In this document: one piece after another, positions 27,012 through 34,275 of the stretch
Numbering within the stretch: the first letter of the stretch is position 1
How the letters are laid out: every line of letters starts with the position of its first letter
Source of the DNA: Clostridium senegalense JC122
GTDB taxonomy: Bacteria > Bacillota > Clostridia > Clostridiales > Clostridiaceae
Length of the DNA stretch: 64,000 nucleotides
Assembly: GCF_000285575.1 (NCBI RefSeq)
Contig: NZ_HE611050.1
Span: 1-64,000 of the forward strand
Reading direction: 5' to 3'
Notes under the pieces: model-generated
Told to the model about the DNA's origin: nothing
Database searches by the model: none
What the model saw: the letters and a program-made list of their open reading frames with translations, nothing else
Program-made: the position numbers and the translations under genes

Positions 27012-28748
27012 TTATGAAGTTATTTTCCATCCTCTTGTTTTCATTTGTAAATTCCATAATTTTAAATAAAGACCTTGTTTTTTTATAAGATATTCATGAT
27101 TACCTTCTTCAACTATTTCTCCATTATCTATAACAATGATTTTATCTGCATTAACTACAGTTCTTAACTTATGAGCAATCATAATTATAGTTCTATTTTT
27201 CACCAATTCATTAATAGCCCTTTGAACATCTAATTCATTCTCTGGATCAAGGGATGATGTTGCCTCATCAAGTAAAACTAGTGGTGCATCCTTTAAAATA
27301 GCACGTGCTATTGAAATACGTTGTTTTTCTCCACCTGATAAAGTAGAACCCCCTTCTCCAACTATAGTGTTATATCCCTTTGGAAGTTTAACTATAAAAT
27401 CATGACAACAAGCTTTTTTTGCTGCTTCTTCTATTTCTTGATGTGTTGCATTATTTTTTCCGTAACGAATATTATTTCCTATTGTGTCTTCAAATAAATA
27501 TACATCTTGAAATACCATGGAAATTTTATTCATTAACTTTTCCGGATTTATTTCACATAAATTTTTATTTCCAAAAGTAATCATCCCATTATTAGGGTCA
27601 TAAAATCTTGCTATAAGTCTAAGCATTGTACTTTTTCCACTTCCAGATGGACCAACTATAGCAGTTAATTCTCCTTCTTTTATTTCAGTGTTAATATTAT
27701 TTAAAACCATATTTTTTTTATAACCAAATGTAACATTGTTAAATTTTATATTGTGTTTATTATTAGGACTACCTTCTCCTGTCATCTTAGGCTGATTTAG
27801 CAAATGAATAATACTTTCACCTGCAATCATGTCATATTTAAGCTCTGGAAGTTTTGTAATAGCCGCTGACAATGGATCAAAAATACGAGTTCCAACCAAT
27901 AAAAACAGGGCAAAAATTGGTATAGTTAAACTTTTATTTAAAATTAAATAAACACCAGAAATTGAAATAAAAGATAAACCAGATTTAATAAAAGAAACTG
28001 CTACTAAGAAAAATGGGCCTACTAGTCCTTCTTGTTTAATACTCATTTTCATAAAATTATAAAAAGCTTGATTTAATTTAGAAAAATTTTTACCGGTTAA
28101 ATTATAAGCTTTAATAACTTTTATTCCAGCAAGATACTCTTCAATACAATTTGATTGTTCAAGCTTTGCCATAGAATGTTTTGTTGCTAAGTTACGTTGA
28201 AAGTTTGAAATAGCTACTATTATAAGAATTGATATTGGAAATCCTAAAAACATTGATAAAGATAATCTCCAATCAACAAATGCCATTCCAACCAAAGCAA
28301 TTATTGGTACAATTATGCCACCTATAAGTTGTGGTAATATATCACTTGATGCTTCTTCTATTAAAGTAATATCATTCATTATCATACTTCCTAACTCTGC
28401 TGAATCTTTACTCATTAAAAATCCAAGAGGAAGTCTTCTTAAATGCTCAGCAATTTTTATACGTCCTTGTGTTGAAGTCTCATATGCAGAACTTACAATA
28501 GCTCTATATGATTTTCTTTTACAGAGAAATATGATAAAAAAGAATATTATCATTATAGAAAAGGCTATCCAAAGTATATTAAAATTCAATTCTTGTCTTT
28601 CCTTAGCATGATACTCATATATTATGTTTATAATTATTGTTATACAAGCAAAAGGAATCATATTGATTATTTCAGTAGCTACTTCCCACAAAACAGGTTT
28701 AATCATATTCTTAGGATTTCCTGCAGTAATGGTATATAAAAATTTCAT
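27012..28748 (-). CDS. ABC transporter permease/ATPase (YbtQ-like half transporter)
   Basis: 578 residues with an N-terminal six-helix membrane domain (to about 300) and a C-terminal ATPase: Walker A G-P-S-G-S-G-K-S-T near 366, signature L-S-G-G-E-K-Q-R, Walker B V-L-L-D-E-A-T. The fold is that of exporters, but the YbtP/YbtQ pair, which this gene and the next resemble in order and size, imports ferric yersiniabactin. Its ATG overlaps the stop of the upstream half transporter (TAATG), so the two are translationally coupled and probably form a heterodimer. It precedes the AMP ligase by 45 bp. Confidence 0.9.
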   Translation of the reverse strand: MKFLYTITAGNPKNMIKPVLWEVATEIINMIPFACITIIINIIYEYHAKERQELNFNILWIAFSIMIIFFFIIFLCKRKSYRAIVSSAYETSTQGRIKIAEHLRRLPLGFLMSKDSAELGSMIMNDITLIEEASSDILPQLIGGIIVPIIALVGMAFVDWRLSLSMFLGFPISILIIVAISNFQRNLATKHSMAKLEQSNCIEEYLAGIKVIKAYNLTGKNFSKLNQAFYNFMKMSIKQEGLVGPFFLVAVSFIKSGLSFISISGVYLILNKSLTIPIFALFLLVGTRIFDPLSAAITKLPELKYDMIAGESIIHLLNQPKMTGEGSPNNKHNIKFNNVTFGYKKNMVLNNINTEIKEGELTAIVGPSGSGKSTMLRLIARFYDPNNGMITFGNKNLCEINPEKLMNKISMVFQDVYLFEDTIGNNIRYGKNNATHQEIEEAAKKACCHDFIVKLPKGYNTIVGEGGSTLSGGEKQRISIARAILKDAPLVLLDEATSSLDPENELDVQRAINELVKNRTIIMIAHKLRTVVNADKIIVIDNGEIVEEGNHEYLIKKQGLYLKLWNLQMKTRGWKITS

Positions 28749-30558
28749 TACTCTTTTTTTACCTCCTTAATAAACCTACTATCAACTTTCCAATTTAAAG
28801 ATGCATTATACGCTTCCCACATTTTCTTATATAAACCATTATTAGCTATAAGACTATCATGAGTCCCTAGCTCTGATATTTCCCCATTTTCTATAACAAT
28901 TATTTTATTTGCATCTACAATTGTAGTTAATCTATGAGCTATAACTAATACAGTTTTATTTTTTATAAGTTTTTGCAAAGCTAATTGCATTTCATATTCA
29001 TTTTCTGGGTCTGCAAATGCTGTTGCTTCATCTAATATTAAAATTGGTGCATTTTTTAATATAGCTCTTGCTACAGATATTCTTTGTTTTTCCCCACCTG
29101 ATAAATACGTGCCTTTGTTTCCTACATAAGTGTCATATCCATTAGGAAGAGCTTTTATAAATTCATGGCATCTTGCAGCTTTTGCAGCATCAATAACCTC
29201 TTTTTTTTGTGCATTTGGACTACCAATTAAAATATTATTAAAAATTGTATCTGTTAATAAAAAATTATCTTGAAAAACAAAGGATATAATATCCATAAGT
29301 TTTTCATTTTCGATACTTTTTATATCTATATCTCCAATAGTTATGCTTCCATTATTCACATCCCAAAATCTAGGTATCAATTGAGCTATAGTAGATTTTC
29401 CTGATCCTGATGGACCTACTAAAGCAGTAATTTCTCCTTGATATGCAGTAAACTTAATTTTTTTTAAGACCTCTTGTCCATCTTTATTATATGCAAATGA
29501 CACATCATTAAATTTTATATCAAATTCAGATGGTATTTTAACATCTTCTGAAATTTTAATAGGTTCTTCTTCCATAATCCTATCTATTCTATTTAATCCC
29601 TCTGATATTCTATTTACTGTTGTAGCTAATGCATTTAATTTTAAAATTGGTGAAGAAATACCCATTGATAGAATAAGAAAAAAATAAATGTTATTGATAA
29701 TGCTAAATTACTTGGTTCTTTACTTATAAATAACAGTCCAACTGGAACTATAAATGTAAATAAAGACGCAATAATTGTATTAAATAAAACATAACTTTTC
29801 TCATAATTTTTTGCATATTGTATACTAAAATTACGATATGCAATCATATCATTATAAAATTCACGAAAGGAGTGAATAGTTTGTCCAAATATTTTTATAG
29901 ATGGCATCCCTCTGACGTACTGTATAGCTGATGTATTAATGTTTTCTAATGCATCAAAATATTCTTTTAATCCAGCTTTTGCTTTCTCCCCACATAACAT
30001 AGAGTATTGCAAAGAATATCCCACAACTATTGGTATGATAGAAGCTAATCCATACCAAAAATTTAAATATAACATAGATATAAAAATTATTATAATCATT
30101 ACAACAGTACTAACTAAATCTGGAAGTTGATGTGCAATAAAAAGTTCTATTTTTTCCACATCAGATTCTATTACGCTTTTAATTTTTCCAATAGAATTTT
30201 TATTGAAATATCCCATTGGAAGTTTACCCATATGTTCTGAAAGTTTTATTCTTATTTTATATATAATGTTATAAGCAACTATGTGAGCTATCATTGCACC
30301 TACATACAATAAAATGTATCCTATAATCATTGCTATGTTGCCATAAATTGCCCAATTCATCAAACTACTTCCACTTATATTTGATATACTAGAAGCGTTT
30401 TTTAAAAGCTCTTCCATAATTTTATACACCATTAAATATGGAAATAATAGAAAAAAGGCGCTTATAATTGATACCACTCCAGATATAATAAGAAACTTCT
30501 TTTTTTCACTTGCAATTTCAAAGAGTCTTGCTAATCCTTCTTTTTTTTTAGCCTCCAA
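28748..30558 (-). pseudogene. ABC transporter permease/ATPase (YbtP-like), split by one frameshift
   Basis: Two overlapping frames together make one half transporter. The first (TTG 30558, ribosome site AAAGGAAG) covers the membrane domain and ends in another frame after F-I-F-F-L near 29680; the second (to 28748) continues with L-I-L-S-M-G-I-S-S-P and holds Walker A G-P-S-G-S-G-K-S-T, L-S-G-G-E-K-Q-R and I-L-I-L-D-E-A-T. Adding one T to the seven-T run (minus strand) at 29678-29684 restores a protein of about 600 residues. As read, both the P-like subunit and so the heterodimer would be lost. Given five other one-base losses in the window, sequence error must be excluded before calling it dead. 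Confidence 0.82.
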
Positions 30559-30592
30559 TTTTTTTACTTCCTTTCTAAAACAATAAATGAGT

Positions 30593-32016
30593 TTATTTTA
30601 CTAAAAATTCTTTTACTTTTCTGCCATTTTCCAACTTTAAACCTTTATTACAAGTTATTTCAAAAAGTTCTTTATCATGTGTAACAATAAATATAATATG
30701 ATTTTCTTTGCTAAGTTTTTTTATAATATTACTTACTTTATACATATGTATATAATCCAGTCCACTTGTAGGTTCATCAAATATTAGTATTCTTTTATTA
30801 GCTAATGCTCCAACTGCTATTGCAAGTCTTTGTTTTTGACCTCCTGACAATGACATTGGATGTTTACCCTTAAATTTATCAAGATTAAATTCCTCTAATA
30901 TAGATAATATTTTTTCTTTTGGTATATTTTCATTTGTTAAAGTAAATTCTTCAATTACACTTTCGGCAAAAAGCTGATGGGTTACATCTTGCATAATCAT
31001 ATAGTGATAATCTAGTCTTTGCTTATAATTTAATTTTTCTCCATCAATAAATACATTTCCACTTTTTTCTTTTATAAGCCCTGCCAAACATCTCATTAAA
31101 GTTGTCTTACCTGCACCATTTTCTCCAAGAATACCTATAATATCTCCTGCAGATGCAGAAAATGATATATCTTTAAAAACTTCTTTTTTTCCATAATTAC
31201 ATGAAAGATTTTCTATAACAAGTTCTGCCTCATGTGATTTTTTATTTTCTACAATATGGAATTTTTCTTCGATTTCAGGTATCTTTAATGTTCGTAATCC
31301 CATATTTCTACGAGTGCTATCTTCTAAATTTAAAAATTCTTCTCTTGTTAGTTGACTTTTTATCTCTCCATCATCTATAAACACAATTTTGTCAATAATA
31401 TCAGCTAGATAATAAATTCTATGCTCAGTTATTAATATTGTTTTTCCTTGGTTTTTAATCTTTATAAGTAATTCTTTTAATAACTCTATTTTATTAGCAT
31501 CTAAATTAGCAGATGGCTCATCTAGAACATATATATCTGGATTCATTGCATGAACAGAAGAAAATGCGAGTATTTGTTTTTCACCTCCAGACATTTTAAA
31601 AATATTTCTTTTTAAAAGTTTTTTATATTAAGTTCTTTAACTACCTTATTAATTCTATCTCGCATATATTTAGGCTCCAACCCTTGATTTTCAAGTCCAA
31701 AAGCAAGTTCACTATCAGAATCAATATTAAAGAATTGCGATTTAGGATTTTGAAATACTGATCCAATTTTCAAAGACAATTTATACATTTCTGTCTCTTT
31801 TACATTCATATTATTAACATGAACATTTCCTTTTAAATCTCCATCTATAAAATGTGGTATTAATCCATTTACAAGTTTTGTTACTGTGGTTTTACCACAT
31901 CCACTTTTACCACATAATAAAACACATTCTCCATGATTAATCTTTATATCTATATTCTTTATATTATGATTTTTCTCTGTTGGATAAGCAAAGAATACAT
32001 TATCAATATTTATCAC
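30593..32016 (-). pseudogene. ECF transporter ATPase with two ABC domains, split by one frameshift
   Basis: The first frame (32016 to 31612) has Walker A L-C-G-K-S-G-C-G-K-T-T and Q-loop F-Q-N-P-K-S-Q but stops before the signature. The next frame (from about 31594) starts at M-S-G-G-E-K-Q with Walker B I-Y-V-L-D-E-P and adds a complete second ATPase (G-E-N-G-A-G-K-T-T, L-S-G-G-Q-K-Q-R, L-I-F-D-E-P-T). Adding one T to the short T run near 31618 gives F-L-K-R-N-I-F-K-M-S-G-G and one protein of about 475 residues, the fused A1-A2 type found with MptD-family ECF importers. It would energise the S and T proteins encoded upstream. The gap to the T gene (480 bp) contains an inserted repeat. Confidence 0.83.
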
Positions 32017-32131
32017 ATTTTTACCCCCAATATTAATATAAGTTCTCTAATTTTATAAAAATGGAAAGCTGAAAGTACTAAATTAAAATAATAGGAACTT
32101 AATTATAAAATTAATTATTTTCAGCTAACCA

Positions 32132-32468
32132 CTATAGGGTTCCAAATTAAATTTTAAACTTATTCATTTATCAAATGAGAAAATTTAAATTAATATTTTA
32201 TCAATAACTAAAAGATTATTTTAGTTAAAAGTTAAGAGTGAATAGTTAACAGCTGTGGTTATTACTAATCACTTCGTTCCTAGTAATTCTCAACGTACCT
32301 TTTTATAAATTTGCAAAGCAAATTATATTGATAGATTTTTTAAAATCATTTTCAGAAAGTGATTGCCACTTTCATACTAAATTCATAATAACTATATTTG
32401 TACTTATTTTTCTCAACTGATAACAAAAATTTTATGTATAAATTTAAATTGGAGCTTGTTTCTCTATA
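32132..32468 (+). repeat. Intergenic repeat R1 (337 bp) inside the ECF operon
   Basis: Begins CTATAGGGTTCCAAATTAAA and ends AATTGGAGCTTGTTTCTCTATA; the ends are imperfect inverted repeats. It contains a shared core, GGTTATTACTAATCACTTCG, followed by a TAGTAAT hairpin arm, and a GAAAGTG/CACTTTC hairpin. Similar copies occur at 40398, 46067, 46716 and 49104. It separates the ECF T and A genes. No coding capacity; best described as a MITE-like element or structured repeat. Confidence 0.75.
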
Positions 32469-32493
32469 TATTTTAAAAACATAAATTTTACTT

Positions 32494-33189
32494 TTAAATT
32501 TGAATTTTCACAGTAAATGCAATTATCATACAAACCACACCTACAACCAAAGAAAAATAATCTTGAAAATGAAATTTAATATTTATTACACTAGTTTTAG
32601 GTACAGGATTTTCAATTCCCCTTGTTATTGCAGCTTCACTTAATTCTTCTGCAGTATGTGTTGCAGATATTAATAATGGAACATATACACACTCAACCTT
32701 TTTTACAATACCTTTTATTCCTCTTAACTTCATTGCGTCTTTAATGTATGAATATTCTTCTTTAATAGAAGGAAAATAACGTATAGTAATAGCTAAGGGT
32801 ATTAAAATTTTTTGTGGAACTTTCCACTTTCTTAAAGACAACATGATTAGCCTTACTGGGGTGGTCTTAACTATAAGTGTACCAATCATCAAACAAGGAA
32901 GTATTTTCCTTGCATAAACTGCAAGGACATTAAAAGTCATTACAAGTATAGTTGGTAACACTGGTATTACATAAAATTGAATTAATATTAATGAAAAAAA
33001 AACTGTTACTAATTTTAAAATTGATTTGAAACATCCACATAATGATATAAGCATCATAAGGAGTAAAACCACTGCTATCTCAATATATACCTGTGTAGTT
33101 GAAAAAATAATAATATTAGTTATAAATAATAATACTAGCTTAGTTCTCGGGTCTAAATTCAAATAACTTTCATTTGATACACTTTCCAT
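32494..33189 (-). CDS. ECF transporter T component (EcfT/CbiQ family)
   Basis: 231 residues with about five hydrophobic helices and two coupling motifs: K-L-R-G-I-K-G near 155 and A-A-I-T-R-G-I-E-N near 189, matching the X-R-G motifs by which EcfT grips the ATPases. The N-terminus (L-N-L-D-P-R-T-K-L-V-L-L) is also typical. It is the membrane coupling subunit of an energy-coupling-factor importer. Its start overlaps the stop of the S-component gene by one base. With the fused ATPase it makes a dedicated transporter at the head of the siderophore operon. Confidence 0.9.
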   Translation of the reverse strand: MESVSNESYLNLDPRTKLVLLFITNIIIFSTTQVYIEIAVVLLLMMLISLCGCFKSILKLVTVFFSLILIQFYVIPVLPTILVMTFNVLAVYARKILPCLMIGTLIVKTTPVRLIMLSLRKWKVPQKILIPLAITIRYFPSIKEEYSYIKDAMKLRGIKGIVKKVECVYVPLLISATHTAEELSEAAITRGIENPVPKTSVINIKFHFQDYFSLVVGVVCMIIAFTVKIQI

Positions 33190-33791
33190 TAAACAATACC
33201 TGCTTTTTGGAAATGTTTTTTCAACATTGATTTACCAATAAATCCACCTATTATTGCACAAATTATAGTTACAATTATCATACCTATAAAAGACCATCCA
33301 GAAACCATTGTTGATATCTTTTCAACATAAGATGGATCCATACCCATCTCTATTATTGATTGGATAAAACTATCATGAAATAACCACAATGGTAGTGGTG
33401 AGCCAATCATTCCAAGTGAAAATACACAATAAGCAAATAAATTACCTTTAAAACTTTTATATCCAAAAGAACTACGAATTACCTCAGCAATTAATCCTGT
33501 AACTACATAAGTTGCTAATATTACCCATGTACATTCTCCTGTAACTAAATATATAATTCCTGTTATAGTACTCATAATAAATACTGGACCAGCTTTTTCA
33601 ATTTTGGCTGTTAATAACATATATATAACACCGCAAACAACTGCTAAGATTCCAGGATATAGTAACCATATAACAGGTGCTATTGCAACTAAAATCATAA
33701 CTAATATAGTTATGACAAAATATATCGCTGTAAAAATACCTATAGTAACTAAATCCTTTGTTTGTAACTTATTAGTTTTTAAGTTAGACAT
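33189..33791 (-). CDS. MptD-family ECF transporter S component
   Basis: 200 residues with five to six membrane helices and the family start K-L-Q-T-K-D-L-V-T-I-G-I-F-T-A-I-Y. The segment W-L-F-H-D-S-F-I-Q-S-I-I-E-M-G-M-D matches the Trep_Strep/MptD family of putative S components (substrate-binding membrane subunits). The ribosome site AAAGGAGGA precedes the ATG. It is the first gene of the 24-kb minus operon that goes on to T, A, two half-ABC transporters and biosynthesis. I infer that it takes part in uptake of iron, the ferric siderophore or a precursor; the substrate has not been read from sequence. Confidence 0.88.
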   Translation of the reverse strand: MSNLKTNKLQTKDLVTIGIFTAIYFVITILVMILVAIAPVIWLLYPGILAVVCGVIYMLLTAKIEKAGPVFIMSTITGIIYLVTGECTWVILATYVVTGLIAEVIRSSFGYKSFKGNLFAYCVFSLGMIGSPLPLWLFHDSFIQSIIEMGMDPSYVEKISTMVSGWSFIGMIIVTIICAIIGGFIGKSMLKKHFQKAGIV

Positions 33792-33888
33792 ACTACAACT
33801 CCTCCTTTTAACTTTAATTATTATTTAAATTAACTTTTTTACATACTCCCATCTCCTTATACAATTTTTTATGTATTTTTTAAATACA

Positions 33889-34048
33889 CTATAGGGTTCC
33901 AAGTTGACTTTTAAAATTATCTATCCACAAACTTGGGTACCAAAAATAGTAAGATATGCTCCGAATCACTTAGAATTCAACAATGTATCTTGTATAAAAA
34001 TATTTTAAGGTTATTGAATAAATTTAAATTTGAGCTTGTTTCCCTATA
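33889..34048 (+). repeat. Intergenic repeat R2 (160 bp)
   Basis: Begins CTATAGGGTTCCAAGTT and ends AGCTTGTTTCCCTATA, with an internal CCAAGTT/AACTTGG hairpin. By eye it is about 90% identical to R3 at 39513. It lies between the candidate ECF-operon promoter and the first gene, so the leader RNA would include it. Confidence 0.78.
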
Positions 34049-34091
34049 TTTCTAAGACTTTGTAATGTCCTCCTTATTAATTTCAAGTATA

Positions 34092-34121
34092 TATTTACGG
34101 CAATTGATAATCAATATCAAT
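34092..34121 (-). promoter_or_regulatory. Candidate promoter of the ECF/NRPS operon with overlapping Fur-like site
   Basis: On the minus strand TTGATA (34120-34115) and TAAATA (34097-34092) are 17 bases apart. The site ATTGATAATCAATATCAAT (34103-34121) overlaps the -35 box and spacer and is an imperfect Fur-type palindrome. It lies about 310 bp before the ECF S gene, with repeat R2 between. Confidence 0.5.
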
Positions 34122-34275
34122 CAATCATTCTTGTCCTATACTGTATTAACATTGACTATTAGTGATATTTTAAAATTATATAAATGCTTACATATAAAAT
34201 TTTTATTAAGCACATCCTATATATATCTATAAATTTATAATAAAATTTTATACTATTTTATGGAGGTGATAATAA

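Noticed and set aside
31594-31625. Programmed -1 frameshift in the ECF ATPase gene
   Set aside because: The break has no X-XXY-YYZ slippery heptamer in frame and no clear downstream structure, and similar breaks occur in unrelated genes.
32100-32480. CRISPR-like array in the repeat-rich gaps
   Set aside because: There is no series of short identical units with regular spacers; copies are single, long and dispersed, and there are no cas genes.
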